Positions 51,553 to 60,986 of a stretch of 64,000 nucleotides of DNA are shown in pieces. The stretch comes from Microbacterium sp. AG238 (GTDB taxonomy: Bacteria > Actinomycetota > Actinomycetes > Actinomycetales > Microbacteriaceae). The stretch's first letter is position 1. Each line of letters opens with the position of its first letter. The position numbers and the translations under genes were made by a program. A model generated the notes under the pieces. That model was not told the DNA's origin. It did not search any database and saw nothing but the letters and a program-made list of their open reading frames with translations. The stretch covers positions 1,612,001 through 1,676,000 of the forward strand of contig NZ_RAQC01000001.1 of the NCBI RefSeq assembly GCF_003610405.1, read 5' to 3'.

Positions 51553-53781
51553 TCAGTCGTCGAGCAGCTCGGCCTCGATCACGTCGTCGTCTCCTCCGGC
51601 ACCTGCCGGCGCGGCGGGCTCCGCCGCGGGGCCTGCGCTGGTGAGCACGAGCGTGGAACCGTCGGCGGCGACGTCGACTCGCACGGTGTCACCGTCGTGC
51701 ACCCCGCCCGAGAGGATCGCCATCGCGAGGCGGTCCTGGATCTCGGACTGGATGAGGCGGCGCAGCGGCCGGGCCCCGAACACGGGGTCGTAGCCGCGCT
51801 CGGCGAGCCAGGCGCGCGCGTCGGGCGTGACGGCGAGCGAGAGGCGCCGGTCCTTGAGCCGCCGCTGCAGCGCGTCGACGGACAGTTCGACGATCTGCGC
51901 GAGGTCGTCCTGGCTCAGCGCCTCGAACATGACGGTGTCGTCGAGGCGGTTGAGGAACTCCGGGCGGAACGCCTGGCGCAGCAGGATCTGCACCTGCTCG
52001 CGCTTCTGCTCGAGGCTCAGCGTCGGGTCGATGAGGATCGGCGAACCGAGGTTCGACGTGAGGATCAGGATGACGTTGCGGAAGTCGACCGTGCGGCCCT
52101 GGCCATCGGTGAGGCGACCATCGTCCATGACCTGCAGCAGCACGTCGAACACCTCGGGGTGCGCCTTCTCGACCTCATCGAGCAGCACGACCGAGTACGG
52201 GCGCCGCCGCACGGCCTCGGTGAGCTGGCCGCCCTGCTCGTAGCCGATGTATCCCGGAGGGGCTCCGACGAGCCGCGAGACCGAGTGCTTCTCGCCGTAC
52301 TCCGACATGTCGATGCGCACCATGGCGTGCTCGTCGTCGAAGAGGAATTCTGCGAGGGCCTTCGCGAGCTCGGTCTTGCCGACGCCGGTGGGGCCGAGGA
52401 AGAGGAACGAGCCGGTCGGACGGTTCGGGTCGCTGATGCCCGCACGCGAGCGTCGCACGGCGTCGGCGACCGCCTTCACCGCGACCTTCTGACCGATGAG
52501 GCGCTTGCCGAGCTCGGACTCGAGTCGCACGAGCTTCTCGGTCTCGCCCTGCAGCAGGCGTCCGACGGGGATGCCGGTCCACGCGGCGATCACGGCGGCG
52601 ATGTCCTCGTCGGTGACCTGCTCGTTGACCATGCGTTCGGGACCGTCGACGGCGGTCTCGGCGCGCTCCGCCTCGACGACCTCGCGTTCGAGCGCGGGGA
52701 TCTCGGCGTAGAGCAGGCGCGAGGCCTTCTCGAGGTTGCCCTCGCGCTGAGCGCGTTCGGCTTCGACACGAGCGGCGTCGAGGCGCGTCTTGAGGTCACC
52801 GACGCGGTTCAGGGATGCACGCTCCCGCTCCCACCGCACCTGCAGGTCGTCGAGCTTCTGCTGCTCGTCCTTGAGGGTCGCCCGGAGGGCTTCGAGACGC
52901 TCGCGCGAAGCGGCATCCTTCTCCTTCTTCAGCGCGAGCTCCTCGAGCTTGAGCCGGTCGACGTGGCGGCGCAGCTCGTCGATCTCGAGCGGCGCCGAGT
53001 CGATCTCCATGCGCAGGCGCGAGGCGGCCTCGTCGATCAGGTCGATCGCTTTGTCGGGCAGCTGGCGGGCCGGGATGTACCGGTTGGACAGGGATGCCGC
53101 GGCCACGAGGGCGCCGTCGGAGATCGCCACCTTGTGGTGGGCCTCGTAGCGCTCCTTGAGTCCGCGGAGGATCGCGATGGTGTCCTCGACGCTCGGCTCG
53201 CCGACGTAGACCTGCTGGAAACGGCGCTCGAGGGCGGCGTCCTTCTCGATGAACTCGCGGTACTCGTCGAGGGTTGTCGCACCGATGAGCCGGAGCTCGC
53301 CGCGGGCGAGCATGGGCTTGAGCATGTTGGATGCGGCGACCGACCCCTCACCGCCGCCGGCACCCATGAGGACGTGCAGCTCGTCGATGAAGGTGATGAT
53401 CCGGCCGTCGGACTCGGTGATCTCCTTGAGCACGCTCTTCAGGCGCTCCTCGAACTGGCCGCGGTACATGGCGCCGGCCACGAGCGCGGAGATGTCGAGC
53501 GACACGAGCTCTTTGTTCTTCAGGCTCTCGGCGACGTCACCGGCGACGATGCGCTGGGCGAGGCCCTCGACGACGGCGGTCTTGCCGACGCCGGGTTCGC
53601 CGATGAGGACGGGGTTGTTCTTCGTGCGTCGGGTGAGCACCTGGCTGACGCGGCGGATCTCGCTGTCACGTCCGATGACGGGGTCGAGCTTGCCCTGCCG
53701 GGCGCGGTCGGTGAGGTTGATCCCGAACTGCTCGAGGGCGCTCTGCGCCTCCTCCTGTCCGGGCTGTTGCGTGGCGTTCAT
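51553..53781 (-). CDS. clpB: ClpB disaggregase lacking the N-terminal Clp-N domain
   Basis: 742 residues; full-length ClpB is usually about 850-870. It begins almost directly at the first AAA+ module ([23 protein letters not shown]), with Walker A GEPGVGKT and sensor sequences, then the ClpB-specific coiled-coil middle domain (about 240-375), and a second AAA+ module with [14 protein letters not shown] and a C-terminal DII-type domain. The missing part is the substrate-handling Clp-N domain. Refolds aggregated proteins with DnaK/DnaJ/GrpE. CAGGAGAG precedes the ATG and a HAIR operator lies 28 bp upstream, so HspR should repress it. Confidence 0.94.
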   Translation of the reverse strand: MNATQQPGQEEAQSALEQFGINLTDRARQGKLDPVIGRDSEIRRVSQVLTRRTKNNPVLIGEPGVGKTAVVEGLAQRIVAGDVAESLKNKELVSLDISALVAGAMYRGQFEERLKSVLKEITESDGRIITFIDELHVLMGAGGGEGSVAASNMLKPMLARGELRLIGATTLDEYREFIEKDAALERRFQQVYVGEPSVEDTIAILRGLKERYEAHHKVAISDGALVAAASLSNRYIPARQLPDKAIDLIDEAASRLRMEIDSAPLEIDELRRHVDRLKLEELALKKEKDAASRERLEALRATLKDEQQKLDDLQVRWERERASLNRVGDLKTRLDAARVEAERAQREGNLEKASRLLYAEIPALEREVVEAERAETAVDGPERMVNEQVTDEDIAAVIAAWTGIPVGRLLQGETEKLVRLESELGKRLIGQKVAVKAVADAVRRSRAGISDPNRPTGSFLFLGPTGVGKTELAKALAEFLFDDEHAMVRIDMSEYGEKHSVSRLVGAPPGYIGYEQGGQLTEAVRRRPYSVVLLDEVEKAHPEVFDVLLQVMDDGRLTDGQGRTVDFRNVILILTSNLGSPILIDPTLSLEQKREQVQILLRQAFRPEFLNRLDDTVMFEALSQDDLAQIVELSVDALQRRLKDRRLSLAVTPDARAWLAERGYDPVFGARPLRRLIQSEIQDRLAMAILSGGVHDGDTVRVDVAADGSTLVLTSAGPAAEPAAPAGAGGDDDVIEAELLDD

Positions 53782-53805
53782 ATCTCTCCTGAAATCTCTC
53801 GGCTC

Positions 53806-53832
53806 AAACTTGAGCCTGTGTGACTCAAGTTT
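53806..53832. promoter_or_regulatory. HAIR (HspR operator) of clpB
   Basis: CTTGAGC (53809-53815), 7 nt, ACTCAAG (53823-53829) matches the HspR-associated inverted repeat CTTGAGT-N7-ACTCAAG with one mismatch; the palindrome extends to AAACTTGAG/CTCAAGTTT over 53806-53832. Located 28 bp before the clpB ATG. Confidence 0.9.
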
Positions 53833-53845
53833 ATCACCGTGTTGC

Positions 53846-54844
53846 TCAGGACGCTACGGCCTCCGGCGCGACACCGGCCACCCAAGCGGCCTCGGGCGTG
53901 CAGGCGAAGCGAGCGCGGTATGCCGATGGGCTCACCCCCAGGGCGCGGGCGAAGTTCTGCCGCAGGACGGACGCGGAACCGAAGCCGCTGTCGGCCGCGA
54001 TCTGATCGAGGCCGAGATCGGTCTGCTCGAGCAATCGCTGGGCGCGCAGGATCCGCTGCCGCCCGAGCCACGCCGCCGGGGTCGTCCCGTAGTCGGCCTT
54101 GAATCGTCGGGCGAACGTCCGCGGCGACATGTGCGCGCGCGAGGCGAGCAGATCGACGGACAGATCGAGGTCGAGATTCGCGATCATCCAGTCGGTGATC
54201 GGCGCGAGCGACAGCGACGACGCCTCGGGAAGGGGACGGGCGATGAACTGGGCCTGTCCGCCGTCGCGGAGGGGCGGAACCACCATCCGTCGGGCGATGG
54301 TGTTCGCCGCCTCGGCGCCGAGCTCGATGCGCAGCAGGTGCAGGCAGGCGTCGAGGCCCGCCGCCGTGCCCGCCGAGGTGATGATCCGGTCCGACTGGAC
54401 GTACAGCACGTCGGGATCGACCTCGATGCGCGGGTACATGCGCGCCATCGTCTCGGCGTAGCGCCAGTGGGTCGTCGCGCGCTTGCCGTCGAGCACACCG
54501 GATGCCGCCACCACGAATGCTCCACTGCAGACGGTGAGCACCCAGGCGCCGCGCTCGACTGCGCGACGCACCACGGCCGTCACCCGCTCGTCGACGGCAT
54601 CCCAACTCTCGCGCGGGATGGGTGTGATGATCACCAGGTCGGCCTCGTCGGCGAACTCGAGGCCCGCGTCGACGTTGAGCGAGAACGCGAGGTTGGCCGG
54701 AACCACGCCGGGATCGGGCGTCACGACACGGAAATCGAAGTTCGGGATGCCCTCGTCGGATCGGTCGAGGCCGAACGCTTCGCACGCGAGGCCGAACTCG
54801 AATGGCGCGAATCCGGGCTGGACGACGCAGGCGACCGTGTGCAT
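53846..54844 (-). CDS. GlxA-family transcriptional regulator (DJ-1/PfpI + AraC)
   Basis: 332 residues. N-terminal DJ-1/PfpI-like domain (about 1-170) with the Cys elbow [25 protein letters not shown], and C-terminal AraC double HTH (about 225-325: [62 protein letters not shown]). Regulators of this type respond to small metabolites such as glycine betaine or carnitine derivatives; no target is apparent. GGAGGA precedes the ATG. Lies between clpB and unrelated glycosyltransferase genes. Confidence 0.92.
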   Translation of the reverse strand: MHTVACVVQPGFAPFEFGLACEAFGLDRSDEGIPNFDFRVVTPDPGVVPANLAFSLNVDAGLEFADEADLVIITPIPRESWDAVDERVTAVVRRAVERGAWVLTVCSGAFVVAASGVLDGKRATTHWRYAETMARMYPRIEVDPDVLYVQSDRIITSAGTAAGLDACLHLLRIELGAEAANTIARRMVVPPLRDGGQAQFIARPLPEASSLSLAPITDWMIANLDLDLSVDLLASRAHMSPRTFARRFKADYGTTPAAWLGRQRILRAQRLLEQTDLGLDQIAADSGFGSASVLRQNFARALGVSPSAYRARFACTPEAAWVAGVAPEAVAS

Positions 54845-54915
54845 GGCAGGATTCCTCCGAATACCGTCTCGTCCGCCAGTGTCGGCAGGATGACGCCAAT
54901 CGTAGCGTTTCTGCC

Positions 54916-55176
54916 ATGGATTCCGACTTGCTTCTCGTCGCCGTCATCGTCGCTGTCGTCGCTGCGTCGATCGCCACCCTCGCGGTCGTCGCGCGCGACG
55001 GTTACCGCCGTGTGCCCACCGACGCGTCGCGCCTACCTCGGCCGGCGGAGGTGGCCCCGGGGCCTCGCGATGGCGGGCGCCCCGCGAAGAGGATCGCGGC
55101 GGACGTCAGCGAGCGCGGAACGCGCGGGCGCGACGGGATGCCGCGAGCAGTCGCGACGCCGATTCCACCCAGGTGA
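54916..55176 (+). CDS. Small single-helix membrane protein overlapping a convergent gene
   Basis: 86 residues: one N-terminal helix (about 4-26, [22 protein letters not shown]), then [19 protein letters not shown], a sequence pattern that looks like a small Microbacteriaceae membrane protein family, and a basic tail. TAGCGT lies 7 nt before the ATG. The last 71 bp overlap the end of the minus-strand glycosyltransferase gene, so the C-terminus could be an overrun. No function known. Confidence 0.6.
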   Translation: MDSDLLLVAVIVAVVAASIATLAVVARDGYRRVPTDASRLPRPAEVAPGPRDGGRPAKRIAADVSERGTRGRDGMPRAVATPIPPR

Positions 55177-56218
55177 ACCGCGCGATGTGGGCGCGGCCCG
55201 CCGCCACGAGCCCCGCACGGGCAGCGTCGTCGTCGAGCGAGACGACGGCCGCCGCGAAGGCACGCGGATCGCGCGGCGGCACGTAGAGCGCCCCGTCGCC
55301 GCCGACCTCGTGGAAGATCTCCATGTCGCTCACCACCGCGGGCACTCCGAGCGCGAGAGCCTCGGCAATGGGCAGCCCGTAGCCCTCGTCCAGGCTCAAC
55401 GTCGCGAGCATGCCGGCGTCGGCGAGGAGCGCCGCGTACTCGGCATCCGTCACCCCGCCGTGGAAGACGATGCGGGCGTCGGCGGGCGCGAGCTTCTCGA
55501 GCTCGGCGCGCCGGCCGTCCGAGATGCGGCTCAGCAGGTGCAGTGTGCGACCCGGCAGCCACTGCATCGCCCGGACGAGCGTCTCGACGTTCTTGTAGGG
55601 CATGAACGAGCCCATGTAGACGATGTTCCGCGGCTTGGCGGCCCCCGGCATCGCCGTCGCCGGCGCGAGGTCGGCCAGACGCTGCGGAGCGTTGGGCAGC
55701 ACGACCACCTCGCGCTTGGTCAGCTTCACGTCGGCGAACTGCCGCTTGCTCGTCTCGCTCACCGTCGCGACGAGGTCGGCGGCGTTGAGCGTCGCCCGCT
55801 GCGGCGCGTACGAGAGGTGGAAGAGGCGCCACCCCAGACGGACGAACCACGGCAGGTCGCGCGGAGGTGTGCGGTGCCGGTAGTAGATCGTGTCGTGGAG
55901 CGTCAGGATCAGCGCGAATCGGCGACCGAGGGCACCGATGGTCTGCATCGGCGAGTAGACCACGTCGGGACGGTGACGGTTCAGACGCAGGGCGGCGAAG
56001 GGCTCGAGCATCGAGGTCGGTGCGTGCAGCACGACGTGGGGGGCTCCCTCGGGCAGGAACGCGATCTGCGCGGGGTCGTGCACGATGAACGTGACCTCGA
56101 CGTCCTCGGCGGGCGCCGCCGCGAACACCGCGTGCGCGAGCTCGTGCGAGAACCGGCTGATGCCGTCGTGGAAGTCGGTGCGGATGTAACGCGCGTCGAA
56201 GAACAGCCGCATCGTCAC
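55106..56218 (-). CDS. GT4-family glycosyltransferase
   Basis: 370 residues. GT-B fold: N-terminal [26 protein letters not shown], donor-binding C-terminal half with [17 protein letters not shown] and the nucleotide-sugar motif [24 protein letters not shown] (E-x7-E region). Likely mannosyl- or glucosyl-transferase for a cell-surface glycan. GTG at 56218 overlaps the upstream GT4 stop as GTGA; ATG at 56212 is equally possible. Operon with the next GT4 gene. Confidence 0.9.
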   Translation of the reverse strand: MTMRLFFDARYIRTDFHDGISRFSHELAHAVFAAAPAEDVEVTFIVHDPAQIAFLPEGAPHVVLHAPTSMLEPFAALRLNRHRPDVVYSPMQTIGALGRRFALILTLHDTIYYRHRTPPRDLPWFVRLGWRLFHLSYAPQRATLNAADLVATVSETSKRQFADVKLTKREVVVLPNAPQRLADLAPATAMPGAAKPRNIVYMGSFMPYKNVETLVRAMQWLPGRTLHLLSRISDGRRAELEKLAPADARIVFHGGVTDAEYAALLADAGMLATLSLDEGYGLPIAEALALGVPAVVSDMEIFHEVGGDGALYVPPRDPRAFAAAVVSLDDDAARAGLVAAGRAHIARFTWVESASRLLAASRRARAFRAR

Positions 56219-57429
56219 GCGTCGAGCGGCTCGCCGCGGTAGAGCTTCTCGAAGGTGTCGAGAGTGCGCTCGATGTCGTGGATCTCGACGCCGTCGAGCG
56301 AGGCCTGCTGCATCCGCAGGTACTCCTCGGGCGATGCGGTGAGCACCCGACGCAGCTTGTCCGCGAGATCGTCGACGTCGCCGGGTTCGAAGAGGTAACC
56401 GTTGACACCCGACTGCACGAGGTGGGGCAGCGCGACGGCATCCGCCGCCACGATCGGCAGCCCCGAGGCCATGGCCTCCATCGTCGCGATCGACTGCAGC
56501 TCGGCGATCGACGCGATCGCGAACACATCCGCCCGCGTGTACGCGGCACGCAGGTCGGCTTCATCGGTGCGCCCGAAGAACGTGACGCGATCGCTGATGC
56601 CCAGCTGCTGCGCGGTCTGCTCGAGGTTCCGACGCTGGTCGCCGCCGCCGACGATGTCGAAGTGGACGTCGAGCTCGGGCGCGAGCTTGGCGACGGCCTT
56701 CAGGGTGACCTCGACATGCTTCTCGGTCGTGAGGCGACCGACGAACAGGATGCGACGGTGCTCGCGCGGGGTGAGGTCGGGGGTGTAGTTGCGCTTGTCG
56801 ATGCCGCAGCTGATCGGGATGACGCCCGAGATGTCGATCGTGTCCTCGAGGAACTCCGCGGCCTTGCGCGTGGGGGTCGTCACGGCGCGCGACATCAGGA
56901 ACGTGCGCTTGGCGTCGTCCCAGCAGAGCTTGATGATGATCTTGTCGAGGAACGGCGGGAGCGTCGTGAAGTCGATGACGTTCTCGGCCATGACGTGGTT
57001 GGTCGCGACCACCGGAATGCCGCGCTTCCTCGCCTCGCGGGTGAGCCCGCGGCCGATGACGATGTGCGACTGGCTGTGGACGACGTCGGGCTTGACCGAG
57101 TCGAGGATGCGCCGCGCGTAGTGCTTCGAGCGCCACGGCAGCACGAAGCGCAGCCAGTCGTGCGGGTACCAGCGCCATCCGGGGAGGCGATGGACGGTGA
57201 GGTCCGCGCCCTCGATGTTCTCGGTGAAGACGCCCGACTGCGAGTGCTTCACGCTCGGCGTCACGACGTGGACATCGTGACCGCGAGCGGCGAGGCCGGC
57301 GGAGAGCCGCTCGGCGAAGCGGGCGGCTCCGTTGACGTCGGGGGCGAAGGTGTCGGCGCCCATCACGATGGTCAGAGGTGCGCGCGAGCTGGCGGCGGGA
57401 ACACCCTCGTTCGTCGTGGATTCGGTCAC
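56215..57429 (-). CDS. GT4-family glycosyltransferase, lipid-glycosylation type
   Basis: 404 residues. GT-B fold with [60 protein letters not shown] (acceptor side) and [21 protein letters not shown] plus [32 protein letters not shown] (donor site). This layout resembles alpha-glucosyl/mannosyl-transferases acting on diacylglycerol or phosphatidylinositol. GTG start at 57429. First gene of a two-gene operon. Acceptor not determinable. Confidence 0.9.
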   Translation of the reverse strand: MTESTTNEGVPAASSRAPLTIVMGADTFAPDVNGAARFAERLSAGLAARGHDVHVVTPSVKHSQSGVFTENIEGADLTVHRLPGWRWYPHDWLRFVLPWRSKHYARRILDSVKPDVVHSQSHIVIGRGLTREARKRGIPVVATNHVMAENVIDFTTLPPFLDKIIIKLCWDDAKRTFLMSRAVTTPTRKAAEFLEDTIDISGVIPISCGIDKRNYTPDLTPREHRRILFVGRLTTEKHVEVTLKAVAKLAPELDVHFDIVGGGDQRRNLEQTAQQLGISDRVTFFGRTDEADLRAAYTRADVFAIASIAELQSIATMEAMASGLPIVAADAVALPHLVQSGVNGYLFEPGDVDDLADKLRRVLTASPEEYLRMQQASLDGVEIHDIERTLDTFEKLYRGEPLDA

Positions 57430-57606
57430 GGGTCAGGCCCAATCTGTACGGCGGAGTGCCGCCGGCTGTGGCCGACGCGGCGGCCCCGAGCTTACCCGAG
57501 CGGTCTTGACGCTTCCGGGAGGCGGCCCGGCGTTGAGGCAAACCGGCCGCACGGGCTGCACGGCGGGCGGACGCGGGAACCCCGGCGGCATCCCTAGGCT
57601 GGGGTC

Positions 57607-58200
57607 ATGGCCCGACTCGAAGCCGATGCCGATCCCGCCCGCTGGGTTGCCGTCACCGAATCGTTCGGATTCTCCGGACGCCGCGCCCGCAAGCGCGCGA
57701 TCGGGATGCTGCTGAGCCAGGCCAACGCCGCGATCGGCGCCGCGCCGCGCCCGGGCGGGCGGTTCGCCGCGTGGGCCGCGAGCCAGGCGGTGCCGATGCT
57801 GATGCGACGCGCGAACGGCCGGGTGCGGGCCTGGATGTGGAAAGCCGACCCCGAGCTGCTGGTCGTTCTCGCGCAGATGCAGGAGGCGACGGCGCAGGTG
57901 CGGGCGGCGCGGGCGATGATGCCGATGGAGTACGACGACACCGAGGACTTCCGCTCCCCCTACCTGGGGGTGGGAGAGAAGCTCGTGATGACGCTGCCTC
58001 CCGATCCGAGGACGCCGCCGTTCGTGTCGTACACGTGGGACACCGGCACCCACCTCGTGACGTTGTCGGCCGTCTGCAGCGACCGCGAGCGCGTGGGAAC
58101 GGTGCTCGACGAGCTCGATCATCTCGCCCGCTCGCTGCGCGTCGTCGACGATCTGACCCTCGACGAGTCCGCGGGCACCCTGCGCCTTCCTCCCGCCTGA
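57607..58200 (+). CDS. Hypothetical actinobacterial protein
   Basis: 197 residues, no recognised domain. A basic helical N-terminal half (RARKRAIGMLLSQANAAIG, FAAWAASQAVPMLMRR) and a beta-rich C-terminal half (FVSYTWDTGTHLVTLSAVCSDRERV) could suggest a small-ligand or membrane-surface fold. TAGGCT then exactly 6 nt precede the ATG, and codon bias is strong throughout, so the gene is real. Divergent from the GT4 operon. Confidence 0.72.
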   Translation: MARLEADADPARWVAVTESFGFSGRRARKRAIGMLLSQANAAIGAAPRPGGRFAAWAASQAVPMLMRRANGRVRAWMWKADPELLVVLAQMQEATAQVRAARAMMPMEYDDTEDFRSPYLGVGEKLVMTLPPDPRTPPFVSYTWDTGTHLVTLSAVCSDRERVGTVLDELDHLARSLRVVDDLTLDESAGTLRLPPA

Positions 58201-58230
58201 CCCCCTCCGCCCCCTCCGCCCCTGCCCGAT

Positions 58231-58293
58231 CGCCGACCCGACGCAAAAGGTCGCCGAATTCCGGCCGGAGCGACCATTCGTGTCGGGTCGGCG
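58231..58293. repeat. Intergenic palindrome, family shared with 59330-59381
   Basis: CGCCGACCCGAC (58231-58242) pairs perfectly with 58282-58293; inside, GGTCGC (58249-58254) pairs with GCGACC (58270-58275) and the centre TCCGGCCGGA is itself palindromic. The right arm GCGACCATTCGTGTCGGGTCGG is almost repeated at 59361-59382. Lies between convergent genes, so it may also terminate transcription. Confidence 0.65.
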
Positions 58294-58306
58294 AGGGGTT
58301 GGGGGG

Positions 58307-59191
58307 TCAGCTGGTCAACGCTTCGCGCGCACGGAGGAGGACGGCGCGACGCCGCGCGCCGCGGTGGGTTCTGTTCACGCGGATGACGCGCCAGCCGAGA
58401 CGTGCGAGGTCGTCGAGGCGGTCGACGTCGCGGCCGTACTGCGCGTCGTCGAGCCGATGCTGCTGACCGTCGTACTCCAGGAGCACGCGCCGCTCGGCGT
58501 CGACGAGGTCACCATAGGCCACGAAGCGCCCGGCCTCATCGTGGATGACCGCGTTGACCTCGAAGGTGGTCATCCCGAGGTCCTCGGCGTCGAGACGCAG
58601 CTCCGTCTCCGCAACGGAGTCGGTGCGTTCCCGGCAGCGTTCGTACGCGAGTCGGAGCGCGCGTACGCCGCGCCGACCAGACCACGCCGCCACCGCCCCG
58701 CCGAGCTGCTCGATGGACAGGACGGGATCATGCCTGCGCATGAGGGAGTCTGCCGCGATGACGAGCTCGCGTTCGCCCATGAGCTCGGCCGATTGGCACC
58801 AGGCGACGGCCGGATGCACGATCGGAACGGGTCCGAACCGCCACCGACTCGCCGCTGCGGCTTCGTGCCCGCGCACCCCTGCACCCCGGGCGCGCCCGAG
58901 CGGTCGCGGCGCCGCGACGTCCACCTGCGTGCGCAGCCGCTCTGGAATCCAGCCGCCGACGAGAGCCACTGCCGTGGCATGGCTGATGTGCTCGCCTGCG
59001 CGCAACTTCGGCAGATAGGCGGTCACCAGCGCGCGCACGTCCGTCACGGGTGCACGCGAGCGGATGCCGCGGAAGGGCACGGCCAGGTCGGCGGAACGAA
59101 GTCTGCCCCGCGTCACACCGGTCGCGCGCGCGGTCCCAACCGTGAAGGCACCCGGCAGCGCCTCGGGGAGCTCAGCAGGAATGCGTGCCAC
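58307..59191 (-). CDS. AbiEi-like N-terminal / DUF559 endonuclease-like protein
   Basis: 294 residues. The N-terminal half (about 1-170) resembles the winged-helix and linker of AbiEi-family type IV antitoxin proteins (VTRGRLRSADLAVPFRGIRS, HATAVALVGG). The C-terminal half (about 195-290) has the DUF559/Vsr-like PD-(D/E)xK pattern: SVAETELR, YGDLVDAERRVLLEYDGQQH, then a helix and LGWRVIRVNRTH. Such fusions are abundant in Microbacteriaceae and their role is unknown; no partner toxin lies next to it. GTG at 59191 with CAGCCT (minus strand, 59198-59203) 6 nt upstream. Confidence 0.78.
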   Translation of the reverse strand: MARIPAELPEALPGAFTVGTARATGVTRGRLRSADLAVPFRGIRSRAPVTDVRALVTAYLPKLRAGEHISHATAVALVGGWIPERLRTQVDVAAPRPLGRARGAGVRGHEAAAASRWRFGPVPIVHPAVAWCQSAELMGERELVIAADSLMRRHDPVLSIEQLGGAVAAWSGRRGVRALRLAYERCRERTDSVAETELRLDAEDLGMTTFEVNAVIHDEAGRFVAYGDLVDAERRVLLEYDGQQHRLDDAQYGRDVDRLDDLARLGWRVIRVNRTHRGARRRAVLLRAREALTS

Positions 59192-59329
59192 CCGTCCAGG
59201 CTGACGCTCTCTCGCCCTCTCCCCGCGATATCCCCAGCCCGTTCACCATCCGGTCTCCCCCACCCTCGCCTGTGCAGGAACCCCGCCCACCCCGCCCCAC
59301 CCTCGCCCCACCCTCACCGCACCCTGAAC

Positions 59330-59381
59330 CGACCCGAATGGCCGCTCCGCACGCCGGATAACGACCCTTTGTGTCGGGTCG
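59330..59381. repeat. Intergenic palindrome, shorter relative of 58231-58293
   Basis: CGACCCGA (59330-59337) pairs with TCGGGTCG (59374-59381). The right part ACGACCCTTTGTGTCGGGTCGA matches the 58.2-kb copy at most positions. It lies between hspR and the DUF559 gene, in the 236-bp gap that holds no gene. Confidence 0.55.
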
Positions 59382-59427
59382 ACGGGGCCGGCTGAGGCTG
59401 CGGGGCCGGCTGAGGCTGCGGGGGCGG

Positions 59428-59877
59428 CTAGGACTGCGGGGCGGTGGGCGGGGCGGCGGGGCGGCGGTAGAGCACGACCTCGGTCGCGCGGCGGACGCGC
59501 GCGCCGTGGCGCAGGGTCACGACGGCGCCGGTCGCACCCGCGGCGAACACCCGCGCACCGGGGCGCTGCTGCATCTCGTCGCGAAGACGCTGCTCGAGGT
59601 CTCGCACCTCACGACGAAGGCCCGCGACCTCGTTCTCGAGCTCGAGGATGCGCGCGATAGCGGGCAGACTGATGCCCTCCGCCGACAGCCGAGCCACCTC
59701 ACGCAGCTGACGGATGTGCCGCAGCGAGTATCGCCGCGACCCGCCCTGCGTGCGCCCGGGCACCACGAGCCCCAGCCGGTCGTACTGCCGGAGGGTCTGC
59801 GCGTGCATGGCGGCGAGCTCCGCCGCGGCAGCGATCGCGAAGATCGGGGCGTCCTCGTCGATGTCGTCTTCAGCCAT
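59428..59877 (-). CDS. hspR: Heat-shock repressor HspR (MerR family)
   Basis: 149 residues. MerR-type winged helix (FAIAAAAELAAMHAQTLRQYDRLGLVVPGRTQGGSRRYSLRHIRQLREVARLSAEGISL) and a coiled coil (ILELENEVAGLRREVRDLEQRLRDE). HspR binds HAIR sites with DnaK as co-repressor and shuts off the dnaK operon and clpB; matching operators are present at both promoters. AGGAGGTGACC precedes the ATG. Fourth gene of the dnaK operon, 93 bp after dnaJ. The C-terminus is Arg/Pro/Ala-rich. Confidence 0.94.
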   Translation of the reverse strand: MAEDDIDEDAPIFAIAAAAELAAMHAQTLRQYDRLGLVVPGRTQGGSRRYSLRHIRQLREVARLSAEGISLPAIARILELENEVAGLRREVRDLEQRLRDEMQQRPGARVFAAGATGAVVTLRHGARVRRATEVVLYRRPAAPPTAPQS

Positions 59878-59970
59878 GGTTGGTCACCTCCTGGGCGTCG
59901 AGATCGTCGTCATCCGGCCCGCCGCACCAGTCCCGTGGCGAACGGGTGCGGCGGGTCGACGACGGGTGTG

Positions 59971-60975
59971 TCAGCCGCGCGCCTTGTTCATCAGGTCGGC
60001 ACGCGGGTTCTCGCGGGGTTCGACCTCCGCGAAGCGCTCGAGGGCCGCCCGGGCTTCCTCGTCGAGGTGCGCAGGAACGGCGACCTGGACCTCGGCCAGC
60101 AGATCGCCGGTGCCCTTGGACGTGCTCACACCGCGACCCTTGACCCGCAGGACGCGACCCGACGGCGTGCCGGGCGCAACCCGGAGCTTGACGGGGTCGC
60201 CGCCGAGCGTCGGAACCTCGATCGTGGCGCCGAGGGCGGCCTCGGTGAAGGTCACCGGAACCACGACGCGCAGGTTGAGCCCATCGCGCGTGAACACCGA
60301 GTGCGGGCGGACCGTGACGGCCACGACGATGTCACCCGGCTCGCCGCCGTCGGGCGAGGGCCGCCCGCGGCCGCGCAGCCGGATCTTCTGGCCGTCCTTG
60401 ACGCCTGCGGGGATCTTCACCTTGAACGGCTTGCCGTCTTCGCCCTGGAGCGTGACGGTGTCGCCGCGCACCGCCGTCGCGAAGTCGAGCGTCGTCCGAG
60501 CTGTGACGTCGGCGCCGCGCTGCGGGCCGCCGAAGCCCTGGAATCCGCCGGTCGAGCGGCCGAATCCGCCCGTCCCGAAGCGGCTGGATCGGCCGGACTG
60601 CTGGTTGAACATCGCGAAGATGTCGTCGAAGTCCGCGCCGCGCGCTCCGGCGCCGCCTCGAGCACCCTGGTTGAAGGCGCTGAAGACGTCTTCGAAGCCA
60701 CCCGCGCCCTGGCCACCCGCGGTGAAGCGGGCGCTGCCCGACCCCATCGCTCGGATCTGGTCGTACTCGGCGCGCTGCTCCTTGTCGGAGAGCACGGAGT
60801 ACGCCTCGCTGATCTCCTTGAACTTCGCCTCGGCCGCAGCATCGCCCTGCGTCGAGTCGGGGTGGTATTTGCGCGCGAGCTTGCGGTAGGTCTTCTTCAG
60901 GTCGCTATCGGAGACGTCCTTGGAGACGCCCAGCACCTTGTAGAAGTCCTTATCGAACCAGTCCTGACTGGCCAT
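59971..60975 (-). CDS. dnaJ: DnaJ-type co-chaperone without zinc finger
   Basis: 334 residues. J domain 1-75 with HPD in RKYHPDSTQ, a Gly/Phe-rich region (about 78-150), then the C-terminal substrate-binding beta domains (about 155-320) starting RGADVTARTTLDFATAVRGDTVTL. The four CxxCxGxG zinc motifs of classical DnaJ are absent, so it is CbpA/type II-like even though it occupies the dnaJ position of the operon. AGGAGG precedes the ATG at 60975. Stimulates the DnaK ATPase and delivers substrates. Confidence 0.92.
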   Translation of the reverse strand: MASQDWFDKDFYKVLGVSKDVSDSDLKKTYRKLARKYHPDSTQGDAAAEAKFKEISEAYSVLSDKEQRAEYDQIRAMGSGSARFTAGGQGAGGFEDVFSAFNQGARGGAGARGADFDDIFAMFNQQSGRSSRFGTGGFGRSTGGFQGFGGPQRGADVTARTTLDFATAVRGDTVTLQGEDGKPFKVKIPAGVKDGQKIRLRGRGRPSPDGGEPGDIVVAVTVRPHSVFTRDGLNLRVVVPVTFTEAALGATIEVPTLGGDPVKLRVAPGTPSGRVLRVKGRGVSTSKGTGDLLAEVQVAVPAHLDEEARAALERFAEVEPRENPRADLMNKARG

Positions 60976-60986
60976 GTCGTTGCCTC

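Noticed and set aside
53249..56242. A 997-codon plus-strand frame over clpB, glxA and a glycosyltransferase
   Set aside because: It is antisense to three genes with clear family motifs and runs through a HAIR operator.
58307..59191. Complete AbiE toxin-antitoxin pair
   Set aside because: Only an AbiEi-like N-terminal domain is seen; no AbiEii nucleotidyltransferase lies next to it, so a working pair cannot be claimed.
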